From contig PNLP01000053.1 of the NCBI GenBank assembly GCA_013823135.1, positions 1 through 49,394 of the forward strand: a DNA stretch of 49,394 bases. Direction: 5' to 3'. Numbering within the stretch: the stretch's first letter is position 1; each line of letters opens with the position of its first letter. Below the pieces are notes generated by a model. The model was not told the DNA's origin and did not search any database. It saw only the letters and a program-made list of their open reading frames with translations. The stretch is from Planctomycetaceae bacterium. GTDB lineage: Bacteria; Planctomycetota; Planctomycetia; Gemmatales; Gemmataceae. The position numbers and the translations under genes were made by a program. This document shows, piece after piece, positions 23,736 through 32,219 of this stretch.

Positions 23736-24334
23736 GCGCGGAACCCACCATCTGGGTTGTTGACGACGACGAAGCGGTGCGGCGTGCGCTCACGAGTGCG
23801 GGGTTGCTTCTCGGCCATCCCGTGCGGGGGTTCGCCTCGGCAGCCGAGTTCCTCGCCGCACACGACCCCACACAGCCCGGCTGCCTCGTGCTCGACATCA
23901 AGATGCCGGGGATGACGGGGCTCGAACTGCAACGGAAGCTCGCCGACGACGGAATCGCGATCCCCATCGTGATGATCAGCGGCCACGCGGACGTGCGGAT
24001 CGCGGTCGAAGCGATGACCCTCGGTGCAGTTACCCTTCTGGAGAAACCATTTCGGCTCGATGAACTGCTCGGGCACATTCGCCGGGCAATCGAGAAGGAC
24101 CGTGCCGACCGCGAGTCGCAGACCCGAACCGCGGACACGGATGCGAGACTGGCTGCCCTCACCCCGAAGGAACGCGAGGTTCTCGACATGATCGCTGCGG
24201 GCAAGACCAACCGTGAGATGGCGACGGATCTGGGATTAAGCGTCCGGGCTGTGGAGGATCGCCGGGCACGCCTGATGAAGAAGGTCGGCGTTCACTCGGT
24301 CGCGGAATTGGTGCGGTTGCTCGGTCCGCTATGA
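23732..24334 (+). CDS. FixJ-type response regulator (REC-LuxR HTH)
   Basis: A 200-residue regulator. The receiver domain (1-120) has the acidic pocket Asp11-Asp12-Asp13 (WVVDDDEAV), phospho-acceptor Asp55 (CLVLDIKMPG), Ser83 in ISGHAD and Lys105 (LLEKPF). A linker leads to a LuxR/FixJ-type helix-turn-helix at about 140-195 (LTPKEREVLDMIAAGKTNRE, ATDLGLSVRAVEDRRARLMK). The GHADV and TLLEKPF words are typical of the FixJ/TtrR group. Its ATG overlaps the kinase stop (ATGA), so the two are co-translated partners. A clear hairpin terminator follows. It likely controls the divergent nitrate operon, from position only. Confidence 0.92.
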   Translation: MSAEPTIWVVDDDEAVRRALTSAGLLLGHPVRGFASAAEFLAAHDPTQPGCLVLDIKMPGMTGLELQRKLADDGIAIPIVMISGHADVRIAVEAMTLGAVTLLEKPFRLDELLGHIRRAIEKDRADRESQTRTADTDARLAALTPKEREVLDMIAAGKTNREMATDLGLSVRAVEDRRARLMKKVGVHSVAELVRLLGPL

Positions 24335-24365
24335 CTCGGGCATCGCGGGAAAGGGCTAATGCGAC

Positions 24366-24390
24366 AGGCGACTCGCATGGCGAGTCGCCT
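24366..24390 (+). terminator. Terminator of the two-component operon
   Basis: AGGCGACTCGC-ATG-GCGAGTCGCCT, an 11-bp perfect stem with a 3-nt loop, followed by TTTGTGTT. It lies 31 bp after the regulator's stop codon. Confidence 0.85.
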
Positions 24391-24434
24391 TTGTGTTGGA
24401 TGACCTCACCTCTGCTCAAATCACGATCCACGCA

Positions 24435-25451
24435 TTAGACCCGTGCGAAAATCACCCGGTCGCCAATCCGCGCGATGTAGGTATCCAGTTGGTCGACGTA
24501 GAACAGCGTCGGCCCGCCTGCTGCTGTCAGGGCATCCGCGTCGTTTCCGCCGCGGAGCGTGTCTCCCGCAATCCCACGGCCGGTGATGGCGTCGTTGCCC
24601 GTGTCGCCGTTGATCGTGTTGTACCCGAACCCACCCATAATGTAGTCGTCCCCGTCGCCTCCGCTGATCGCTGCGACGCCCGTGCCGACGTTCAGAATGT
24701 TGTCGTCCTCTGTGCCACCGGAGACCGTGGCTCGCCCCGGTGTACCGAATGTAATGGCGTCGTTGCCGCTGTTGCCTTCGATAACGATGGGACCGTACGC
24801 GTCAACGTTGATGGTGTCGTTGCCCGTTTCACCCCGGATATTGGCGACCCCGACGAAGGCTGCGGTGATGATGTCGTTGCCGCTGCTCGCGTTCATGGTG
24901 GCACTGCTCGCGTGGCTAATCGTCATCGTGTCGTTGCCGTCGCCGCCGTTGATGCCGGCGATTCCGGTAGTGTCGCAAGTGATGGTGTCGTTTCCGCCGT
25001 TGCCGGTGATCGCTACGTAGCTGGCCTGTAAGCAGGTGATCGTATCGTCGCCGTTGCCTCCGACCACAGTTACCTTACGTCTCACCATCGAAGTAATGGT
25101 GTCGTTGCCGTCGCCGCCGTTGATCGTCGCGTCGGTCTGGCGGCTGATGTTGTTGACGGTAATGGTGTCGTTGCCGTCACCGCCGTTGGCCGTGATGGCC
25201 TTGTCAAGCGTGAACGTGAACGTGTCGTTCCCGCCGAGGCCGTTGAACACGACGCCTGTAACTTGGGACAGCGCGAAGGAGGAGTTCACACTGTTCAGCG
25301 TGACAAGCGCGTTGCCACCCACCTGGCTGACCGTAACCGTGTCGTCGCCCCCACTACCGTTAATGTAAAGCACCGTGCCGACGAGCAATGCCGCTGGGAC
25401 GTCACGGGTTTCCAGAGCTTCGACGTTGAGACGCAATGATGATCGGCGCAT
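24435..25451 (-). CDS. RTX-like calcium-binding repeat protein, planctomycete secreted type
   Basis: A 338-residue, Cys-poor, acidic protein made mainly of hemolysin-type nonapeptide-like repeats: GGDGNDTITV, GGNGDDTITC, GGDGNDTMTI, GETGNDTINV, GNSGNDAITF, GGDGDDYIMG, GDTGNDAITG. Such repeats fold as a calcium-binding beta-roll. The N-terminus LRLNVEALETRDVPA is the LE-x-R-x-VP motif that I recall at the start of many large secreted planctomycete proteins, in place of a normal signal peptide. No type I secretion genes and no toxin domain are nearby, so I infer a surface or matrix protein, not a toxin. Between repeats lie 10-15 residues of beta-strand-like sequence, giving a looser array than in true RTX toxins. 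AAGGA precedes the ATG. Confidence 0.8.
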   Translation of the reverse strand: MRRSSLRLNVEALETRDVPAALLVGTVLYINGSGGDDTVTVSQVGGNALVTLNSVNSSFALSQVTGVVFNGLGGNDTFTFTLDKAITANGGDGNDTITVNNISRQTDATINGGDGNDTITSMVRRKVTVVGGNGDDTITCLQASYVAITGNGGNDTITCDTTGIAGINGGDGNDTMTISHASSATMNASSGNDIITAAFVGVANIRGETGNDTINVDAYGPIVIEGNSGNDAITFGTPGRATVSGGTEDDNILNVGTGVAAISGGDGDDYIMGGFGYNTINGDTGNDAITGRGIAGDTLRGGNDADALTAAGGPTLFYVDQLDTYIARIGDRVIFARV

Positions 25452-26021
25452 GCTGCGATTCCTTCAAGGAGAGTAATGAACAGAGATTGTGGGGCAAAAG
25501 AAGCCCAACGCCTGAACTCAGGCTCGTTGCTTCCGGATGTTCCACGGTGGGGAATAAACCAACACAACCGGGTGATTGATTTCCCAGGTCGCCATGTCTC
25601 GGCCTTCGGCGGCCTGAACGGTGTCGAGAGCGGGAATTGCGTTTCAGGGGGAATCGCTTTTGGCGATCTCGATTCTGATTCGCTGGTGCTATTCAGGTTC
25701 AATGCAGTGAACGTGCCGGAAGTGAAACTGCGACCGAGATTCCCTGAAACAGTCGAAACGCAGACCGCAGTTATTGCGAGGCAAGCATTTCGGACCTTAG
25801 GGACTCAAAGACGGTCGCAGAGATGTGTTCTCAGTTAGGGTGCCGACTACCCGCCGATGCGCAGAGCAACAACACGCTTCTCGCCTCGCGAGTTGCTGGT
25901 GAGTTCGTCGTGCCGATTGTTCTGGCGGGACGGGCGACGACAGAAGCGGCGTCGCCCTTTGGGCTGATTGGTATCAAGAGTTGCTGTCACGGATCTTCAG
26001 CCGACTTCACTTCGTTGGTCG
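25452..26021. other. Gene-free region upstream of the RTX-like gene
   Basis: About 570 bases without a gene I can support. Short open frames on both strands lack family features and credible starts. A loose inverted pair is visible (GTTTCAGGGGGAAT near 25640 and ATTCCCTGAAAC near 25740). The minus-strand promoter of the RTX-like gene must lie here, but I could not place it. Confidence 0.5.
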
Positions 26022-26648
26022 CTACTTTTTGGTGAACTCAACAGGGACGATACCTTCGCCAGACCACGAGGCATCGAGGGCAATCTCACATCCAGTATGT
26101 GGGCCCGCGTTGTGCCGTTCATTCTCGATCTCGGCGACGATCTTGTAGAAACCGGGCGCGACGCCCGTTAACGCGGGGTTGGACAGATGCTCGGGTGAAA
26201 TCGACATGTTCGCGATTCCTTCTTCATCCGTGACGCCTGTGGCGGCATGCAGGATGTTCCCCAAGAATGCCTCGGGTTCAAATGTGATCCGTGCTTTGGC
26301 AACGGGTTTCCCGTTGAGCAGAACCTTGCAAGCAACCGGCATCAACCCGACTCGCGATGCTCGCCACTGTTGAATTCTCGCGTCAATTTCCTCCCCGGTG
26401 ATCGCCCCGTCTTTGTTAGAGTCGATGAGGGCCAGTGCGGACTTCAAGGCCGGAGACTTCCAAAGTTCGTCGCCGCCGATCTTGCCGTCCTTGTTTGAGT
26501 CGTACTCCGTAATGGCTGCCGAGCCCGCGTTGGCCTGAAAGCTGGGCGGTTCGATCCGTCTCGGCTCGCCACTGCAGCCCGCGCTCAGCACGGCACCGAG
26601 CGACAAACTGAAGACAAATTTTCCGAACCGGCGGCTTTGCGTGGTCAT
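26022..26648 (-). CDS. Lipoprotein with two EF-hands and a carboxypeptidase-regulatory-like domain
   Basis: A 208-residue lipoprotein: signal peptide FGKFVFSLSLGAVLSAG and lipobox Cys (LSAGC). Residues about 45-90 contain two canonical EF-hand loops, DSNKDGKIGGDE and DSNKDGAITGEE, each with Asp/Asn/Asp, Gly at position 6 and a terminal Glu, so calcium binding is likely. The C-terminal 110 residues form a beta-sandwich of the transthyretin or carboxypeptidase-regulatory type (CKVLLNGKPVAKARITFEPE, ATGVTDEEGIANMSIS, GVAPGFYKIVAEIEN). Planctomycetes commonly have such lipoproteins directly downstream of DUF1559 prepilin-like genes, as here with a 19-bp gap. GAGG precedes the ATG. The binding partner is unknown. 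Confidence 0.82.
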   Translation of the reverse strand: MTTQSRRFGKFVFSLSLGAVLSAGCSGEPRRIEPPSFQANAGSAAITEYDSNKDGKIGGDELWKSPALKSALALIDSNKDGAITGEEIDARIQQWRASRVGLMPVACKVLLNGKPVAKARITFEPEAFLGNILHAATGVTDEEGIANMSISPEHLSNPALTGVAPGFYKIVAEIENERHNAGPHTGCEIALDASWSGEGIVPVEFTKK

Positions 26649-26667
26649 GCTAGAACCTCGGGTGGAG

Positions 26668-27600
26668 TTACTCGAACGTCACGGTATTGCCGTCGGCGCG
26701 AGCGCCGAGCTTGGCATGCATGGCCGGATCGATCGTGTAGGGAATTGGACGGACGCTCCCGTCGCAAAATGCCATGTGAAAGGCTGAGTGGGCTGACCCG
26801 AATATGTTTCGTGTCAGGTAGCCCGGAGTATCTCTCTGTGCAGCGGGATTTGTGCAACGGAAAGCGTCGAAATCGTGGCCAACGGCCCAACTATTATCGT
26901 TTCCGCTTTCGCCGCCTCGATAATTGTCCGGGTTGATGTACCGTTCACCGGCGAGGTATGTGTTGGAGAGTCCATCTTTGATGTCAGCCAGCTTCATTCC
27001 AGTAGAGTGGTAGATAGTGCCGTTCAATGCCTGTCCGTACATCCCCCTGACGCCATAGTCTCCATTGTTGCAGGGGGTGCCGTCGGTCTTGTTCCCTCCG
27101 TTGGCCGCGTAATCAGACCTCGCAAAAGCAAAGTTGGCGGGGAGGTTGATGTTATCCACACCACCCATCGGAGAGCACATCGGATTTCCGCGAGACGGGC
27201 AGACGAATGCCTTAACGACGGTTTGAACCATTTTCCTGCTTTCGGCTTTCCGCTCGTTGGTGTTTTCACCAAATTGCAAGCCCATGTCGTGCAGGTCTTT
27301 CTGCTCGAGGAAAGGCAAGATGTTGTACTGCCATCCTCCCCATTGAGTTGATTTGAATCCCTGGTGAGGAACTCCGACTCTGTTGTAACCACCGGCACCA
27401 TCGGCTGGCAGGGAGCCCACGGTATCGGCGTGCGTCCGACATGCCAGCGCGATCTGTTTCAGGTTGTTCTGGCAACCCGTCCTGGCGGCCGCCTCCCGAA
27501 TCTTGGAAACAGCCGGGAGCAACAGACCAATCAGGATTGCGATAATGGCAATCACTACGAGCAACTCGATCAGGGTAAAACCAGATTTCGGCCGTTTCAT
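26668..27600 (-). CDS. DUF1559 prepilin-like protein
   Basis: A 310-residue DUF1559 protein. The start is the ATG at 27600 (AGAGG upstream), which puts the type IV prepilin-like cleavage and methylation site right at the N-terminus: MKRPKSGFTLIELLVVIAII, continuing into AILIGLLLPAVSKIREAAAR. The frame runs open to 27981 but those residues have no features. The globular part shows family marks: CQNNLKQIALACRTHADTVG, HSTGMKLADIKDGLSNTYLA, GERYINPDN and the C-terminal HMAFCDGSVRPI, with the His-x9-Asp-Gly type ending. DUF1559 proteins occur in many copies per planctomycete genome and are thought to be type IV pseudopilin-like surface proteins; function is unproven. It forms an operon with the downstream EF-hand lipoprotein. 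Confidence 0.92.
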   Translation of the reverse strand: MKRPKSGFTLIELLVVIAIIAILIGLLLPAVSKIREAAARTGCQNNLKQIALACRTHADTVGSLPADGAGGYNRVGVPHQGFKSTQWGGWQYNILPFLEQKDLHDMGLQFGENTNERKAESRKMVQTVVKAFVCPSRGNPMCSPMGGVDNINLPANFAFARSDYAANGGNKTDGTPCNNGDYGVRGMYGQALNGTIYHSTGMKLADIKDGLSNTYLAGERYINPDNYRGGESGNDNSWAVGHDFDAFRCTNPAAQRDTPGYLTRNIFGSAHSAFHMAFCDGSVRPIPYTIDPAMHAKLGARADGNTVTFE

Positions 27601-27962
27601 ATCATCGCCTCTCGTGTCGGAGTCTTGGGGTGCAGCACCGCGGGGGGGCTCGCCCTGCAATGAGAAACTCCTTACCTCGACCAAATCCGGTGTGAGCGGC
27701 GAAAACATGCGACGGCCAAGCGTCGCGGTTTCGCATCGACTCGTACCCAGCATTGGTTCCGCGGCAGAGGGAAATAATCCAACTAGAACTGTACCGCCGG
27801 GAAATATCGTCCTGAGGAAAATTAGTGACGAAATTAGGAAAGTTCGGTGTGACATGCCTTCGTCCACCAGAGCAACTGATGTCGCTTCGGATTTCTTCGT
27901 TTTGATGCCGCAGCAGATCAGAGTGGAAGGAGTTGGTGAGTTGTGTTCGACAGCAACTGATT
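27601..27962. other. Leader and promoter region of the DUF1559 gene
   Basis: About 360 bases with no supportable gene. It should carry the promoter of the minus-strand DUF1559-lipoprotein operon. No clear promoter boxes or repeats found. Confidence 0.4.
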
Positions 27963-27994
27963 GGCGAGCGGGGCGTGTCAAAGCCCCGCTCGCC
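27963..27994 (-). terminator. GC hairpin after the PVC cytochrome gene
   Basis: GGCGAGCGGGGC and GCCCCGCTCGCC form a perfect 12-bp stem around an 8-nt loop, 47 bp downstream of the cytochrome gene's stop codon. It lacks a T-run in either direction. Confidence 0.65.
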
Positions 27995-28041
27995 TGGAAA
28001 ATTGCAGATCCGATTCCGTAGAACCAGGTTCGATCAAACTG

Positions 28042-31000
28042 TCACTTTTCGATCGCGTGAATGGTGTTGTGAATGACACCCGTGATCGCGCGGCCATCCG
28101 TGCCCTTCACGCGGTACTTGATCTCCATCCCCCACGTGGGCGCGAGGTCCGGGATCTCCAAGCGAACGGTCTTGCCATCAGCCGAGATGGTGGTCTTGGA
28201 GACCGACAAAGGCTTCTCGTCGATGTGCTTGGAGCCGTAAGCCTGGGTTCGCTTCAGCCCCCACACCTTGATCTCGTAGTTCTTCGGATCGGCCGCACTC
28301 GTCGCGTCGATGGGGTCCGTGAACGTGATCTCCACGCCACCCGACTTCGCCTTCAGGCCGATCGGCAGATCCGTCGGCTTTTCGGTGTACCGAATGCGGT
28401 AGAAGCCACCGGGGAGCGACTGGTTGCCAGCCCACGCGAACATGCCGCAGGTGTAGAGTTGGCCGTCGATGGGGTTGAACCGACCACGCATGATGCCGGT
28501 GGGGGAGGGGGGTAGCGGCAGAGCGCACATTCCGCCCTGAGCCTGCCCGCTCACCTTCTCGTGCGGCACGACGTAAATCTTCCCGTGCCCGTACGAGATG
28601 TTCAGCAATGCGCCCTTGAGCGGTCCCCACTTCTCGCTGGTGACCCAGAGCAGTTCCGCTGGCGAGCGATCAAAGGCATTGGTGATCCAGCACAGCGGTT
28701 GCTTCATCGCGGAATCGGATGTGTCTTTGAGGTCGGTGTAGCCGAACATGTTGCCGTAGAAACCGCCCTTCTCGACGAGGTTGATGCGGTTCTTCGGCGT
28801 CCAGAATCCTTCCTGATCGGTCACGAAGAATGTGCCATCCGGGTTCAGGCAAACGCCGTTCGCGGCACGGAAGCCCGTGGCCAGGATCTCGGTCGTCGCA
28901 CCGTCTTTACTCACCTTGAGCAGCGTGCCATGATGCGGGATGAGCGCGGGCAGGGCGTGCCGGCCGCTCTTGGCGTAGTAAAAGTTCCCCTCCGCGTCTG
29001 TCTGCAATCCCATCGCGAATTCGTGGAAGTGCTCGGTTACCTGATGGTCGCTGTTGAAGCACTCGTAGAAATCGGTTTCGCCATCGCCGTTCAGGTCGTT
29101 CAACTTCACGATCTGATCGCGACAGCAGACGAAGATCGCTCCGTCACGGATCTTCAACCCAAGCGGTTGGAACAGGCCCGACGCGATTCGCTGCCACGTC
29201 AGGCCGCCGGCCAGGTTGTCCAACCCGCCGACAAGCCACACGTCGCCATCCCACGAGCAGACCGCCATTCGCTTGCCATCCGGCAGGAAGTCGAAGCCGG
29301 TGAGGCGGAGTTGCGCATTCCACGGGTTGCGGTTCGGCGTGGCGAACGTGTCCACGGCGAACGGGCCGTCGTTCTTGCCGAGGGTGACGGTGGTCTTGAG
29401 CACGTCCGGCCATCGCTTCGGCCCGCCCGCCGTGAGCGGCTTCAGGGATCGTGGCGCGGGTGTGGTCTTTGCGAACGCGGCAAGCGTGTCGGCGTTCCCC
29501 TTCGAGAGCAGCAACTTCACGCGAGTTGGAGTCGCGGCGGCGGGGATGTTGAGGAGCGTGAAGCCGTCCTTCGTGACGAGTGACACCCGGTTGTCACCGA
29601 CGACTGCCGCCGCGATGGCTTCGGGCGCAACGCGAGCGAGCAGGTCGCGAGACGACTTGCCGATCTCCAGCGTGCGGGTGAAGACGAGTCGTTCGGGCTT
29701 GGCCGGGTCGATCTCGCCTCCGAGCGATTCGAGGATCGCCGCATCGCCCACCGTGTACGAGATGATCGTCTGGTCGCCGAAGGCGTAACTCCCACGATAC
29801 TGCGACCACTTCCTCGGGAGCGGACCATACGGTCGACCGTCGCGCCCCTTCGGTCGCGGGTCGGCGAAACTCGCTGACTCAGGATCGGCCCAGCCCGGCC
29901 CAACCGGGTTCACGACCTGGATATCCCCGACGAGCTTGGGGTGAATCTGGTGCTGGCCGTTAAAGTGAATCCCCTTCCAGTCGATGAATCCGTCGCCGCT
30001 CCAGCCTGCAGCGAACCGCATCGTTTCGTGGTCGAACAACGCCCAGCGCTTCCCGCGAGACACGCCGCCCGGACCCGCATCGAGCCGCACCGCGATCCCC
30101 TTGTACGCGATGTTCGGCCCGGGCCCGCCCACTTCGTAGGTGTTCATCAGGCTGGGGCCGTAGTCCATCGTCACCCAGGGTTCGACGTTCACGGCGGGTG
30201 GCCCGAACTCGTTCTTCTTCCCCGCTGGCAGTTTCGCGAAGTAGGCGTCGTCGGCTTTCGTGAACTGCGTGGGGTTGTGCGGCTTCAGGTATGCCTCGCG
30301 GATGTAGTGGATCACGTCGTACTTTTGTCGGGGGACCATCCACGTTTGCGGTGCCATCATCCCGTAGCCACGGGTAAGTGTCTGATAGAGGCTGTACGGG
30401 TCGCTGCCGTTCTTGAACTTGTCCGAGGCGAACTTCAACGATGTCGGCAATGAACCCAGTTGATCCTTCGTACCGTGGCAGTTGCCACAGACGCGCGTGT
30501 AGATTGCTTCCCCACGCTTGAATGCTTTCTCGTCGAGCGTGCGAATCAACCCTGCATGGTCGATGTCCTTCTCGTATTCGGGGATGACGAGAACCGTCTG
30601 CGCGGGTCGCAACTCCTTCGCACGGGCTGGCCCTTGCTCGGCGATCTCGATGAGGTACTTCGCGATGTCGAGAAACTGCTGGCGATCCGAGAGCAGGTTC
30701 ACGAGGCCATCCGGCATCAGCGATTGCGTGCCGGCCGTGCGTTTCACGATGTCGGCCTTCGCAATTGTTACACGCTTGCCGTTGGCGGCCGGGTCGATGA
30801 GCGTGAGCGTGTCGGGCGTCTCCGCTGCCACGAGGCCCGTGAACGTGCGTTCGTCGCTCGTGGAAACGGTGATCGTCTCGTAGCCCTTCTTGATGACCTT
30901 CGACGGTGACAGAACGGACTCGATGATGTATTCCGCGGTCGCTTCCTTGCCAGCCTTCGAGATGTCTGGCCCGAGTTGGGTGCCGGTCTCTCCGTCGTGG

Positions 31001-31200
31001 CACTTTGCGCAACTGAGGAACGGCTGGAAGAACAACACGGCACCACGGCCCGCGTCGCCACGTTCCCGGGCGGTGTTCACCAGTTCGGCGAGCGGTTCCT
31101 TCGCGAGTTGCTGGTGCAAGGTTGCGGGTGGCTCGGCGGGTCGGGCGCTGCCTGCGGACAGAACCACCAGAACGACGGCGAGCGGAAGAGAACGGAACAT
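28042..31200 (-). CDS. PVC-type multi-domain cytochrome c with beta-propeller
   Basis: A 1052-residue exported haem protein. I start at the ATG at 31200 (AAGGTG upstream) instead of the GTG at 31218; the signal peptide is SLPLAVVLVVLSAGSARPAE. Residues 45-190 are the planctomycete haem-binding domain (Cys64-x-x-Cys67-His68 in SCAKCHDGETGTQLGPDISK, then ESVLSPSKVIKKGYETITV and SLMPDGLVNLLSDRQ). A second cytochrome c domain follows (VCGNCHGTKD, near residue 238; MMAPQTWMVP may give the Met ligand). The middle resembles the DUF6797 module (MDYGPSLMNTYEV, HETMRFAAGWSGDG), and the C-terminal half a PQQ/sorbosone-dehydrogenase-like propeller ending in an Ig-like domain. Likely periplasmic redox enzyme, possibly acting on sugars; substrate unknown. 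Confidence 0.88.
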   Translation of the reverse strand: MFRSLPLAVVLVVLSAGSARPAEPPATLHQQLAKEPLAELVNTARERGDAGRGAVLFFQPFLSCAKCHDGETGTQLGPDISKAGKEATAEYIIESVLSPSKVIKKGYETITVSTSDERTFTGLVAAETPDTLTLIDPAANGKRVTIAKADIVKRTAGTQSLMPDGLVNLLSDRQQFLDIAKYLIEIAEQGPARAKELRPAQTVLVIPEYEKDIDHAGLIRTLDEKAFKRGEAIYTRVCGNCHGTKDQLGSLPTSLKFASDKFKNGSDPYSLYQTLTRGYGMMAPQTWMVPRQKYDVIHYIREAYLKPHNPTQFTKADDAYFAKLPAGKKNEFGPPAVNVEPWVTMDYGPSLMNTYEVGGPGPNIAYKGIAVRLDAGPGGVSRGKRWALFDHETMRFAAGWSGDGFIDWKGIHFNGQHQIHPKLVGDIQVVNPVGPGWADPESASFADPRPKGRDGRPYGPLPRKWSQYRGSYAFGDQTIISYTVGDAAILESLGGEIDPAKPERLVFTRTLEIGKSSRDLLARVAPEAIAAAVVGDNRVSLVTKDGFTLLNIPAAATPTRVKLLLSKGNADTLAAFAKTTPAPRSLKPLTAGGPKRWPDVLKTTVTLGKNDGPFAVDTFATPNRNPWNAQLRLTGFDFLPDGKRMAVCSWDGDVWLVGGLDNLAGGLTWQRIASGLFQPLGLKIRDGAIFVCCRDQIVKLNDLNGDGETDFYECFNSDHQVTEHFHEFAMGLQTDAEGNFYYAKSGRHALPALIPHHGTLLKVSKDGATTEILATGFRAANGVCLNPDGTFFVTDQEGFWTPKNRINLVEKGGFYGNMFGYTDLKDTSDSAMKQPLCWITNAFDRSPAELLWVTSEKWGPLKGALLNISYGHGKIYVVPHEKVSGQAQGGMCALPLPPSPTGIMRGRFNPIDGQLYTCGMFAWAGNQSLPGGFYRIRYTEKPTDLPIGLKAKSGGVEITFTDPIDATSAADPKNYEIKVWGLKRTQAYGSKHIDEKPLSVSKTTISADGKTVRLEIPDLAPTWGMEIKYRVKGTDGRAITGVIHNTIHAIEK

Positions 31201-31336
31201 GCCGAACACCTTCACCACGGGGATGACTCGATTGCTGGCAGATCGCGCCGATCTACTGATTGAGCGTAGCCGGAGCGGAAACGCGAGGATTGTCGATTAT
31301 TTCAGTTGCAACTGAAGTTTGCGCACAGTGCGGCAT

Positions 31337-32089
31337 TTACCCCGCTTCGCCCGTTGTGAGGAACGCTCGCCGGTATTCTCCGGGCGTCAATCCGGTTGTG
31401 CGTCGGAACTGGCGGGCGAACGCGCTCTGATCGGCGAAGCCACAATCCAACCCGACCTGCGTCACGGGTCGTGTTGTGTCGCGAAGTTGCTCGGCCGCGG
31501 CATCCATGCGAAACTTGAGAAGTAGTTGCCCCGTCGTGAGTCGAAAGAGCCGGCGAATCCGTTGATCGAACTGATAGGCGGATAACCCTGCCACTGCCGC
31601 CAGTTCGCCAACAAGTAACCGCCGATCCAGGTTGGCTCGTGCGTGATTGACGGCTGCGGCAACGGCCTGATACTGACCGGCCGACTCGTCTGGAGCGTGG
31701 AGGTCGTGTGACACTCCTGCCAGTCCGACCACTCGCCCACGCTCATCGGTCAGTGGGAACTTATCCGTCAGGCACCACCCTGCCTGGCCCGTGGGGTAAA
31801 TGTGCAGTTCGAGTTGGTTGCGGACGGGGACGCCGGTCCGGAGCACGGCCATGTCCTGTTCCAGTGCCGTGCGCCCGAGTGGTGCAGGTGCAACCTGCTC
31901 GGCGGTCTTACCAAGTAGATCACGCTTGTCCCGAAAGCCACAACGATCGGCGAGGGTGCGGTTCACGACGACGTACTGCGCCCGCTCGTTCTTCACGAAG
32001 TACGCGACATCGAGAAGGCAATCGAACAGGGCTTCCGCGGTGAACGGGCTCGCGAGGCGGGCGAAAAGCGTGGCGGATTCTGGAGACAT
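31337..32089 (-). CDS. AraC-family transcriptional regulator with PAS domain
   Basis: A 250-residue regulator. I start at the ATG at 32089 (MSPESATLFARL); the frame is open 20 residues further up but without features. Residues 15-130 form a PAS domain (LLDVAYFVKNERAQYVVVNR, RCGFRDKRDLLGKTAEQVAP, YPTGQAGWCLTDKFPLTDER, GRVVGLAGVSHDL). Residues 145-250 are the AraC-type double helix-turn-helix (LLVGELAAVAGLSAYQFDQR, FRLTTGQLLLKFRMDAAAEQ, TQVGLDCGFADQSAFARQFR, RTTGLTPGEYRRAF). A PAS-AraC combination of this kind is frequent in planctomycetes. It follows no operon partner and is divergent from the metallopeptidase; it might control that gene or the cytochrome gene downstream. The PAS ligand is unknown. 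Confidence 0.9.
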   Translation of the reverse strand: MSPESATLFARLASPFTAEALFDCLLDVAYFVKNERAQYVVVNRTLADRCGFRDKRDLLGKTAEQVAPAPLGRTALEQDMAVLRTGVPVRNQLELHIYPTGQAGWCLTDKFPLTDERGRVVGLAGVSHDLHAPDESAGQYQAVAAAVNHARANLDRRLLVGELAAVAGLSAYQFDQRIRRLFRLTTGQLLLKFRMDAAAEQLRDTTRPVTQVGLDCGFADQSAFARQFRRTTGLTPGEYRRAFLTTGEAG

Positions 32090-32219
32090 CGAAACACGCG
32101 GGTGTGCGCGGATTGCAGTTGGGGCTGGGCTAACCGACAAGAGTAACACGGATTACGAGAGTAGTATCGTCGTTATATCCACGAATGCGGCGTTACCACA
32201 TACTCAAGGACCTCTCACC

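Noticed and set aside
24435..25451. RTX toxin with type I secretion
   Set aside because: No toxin domain, no C-terminal type I signal recognised, and no HlyB/HlyD-like genes nearby.
25476..26035. Two plus-strand open frames between the RTX-like gene and the lipoprotein gene
   Set aside because: No motif, no plausible ribosome binding site and atypical composition; not supportable as genes.
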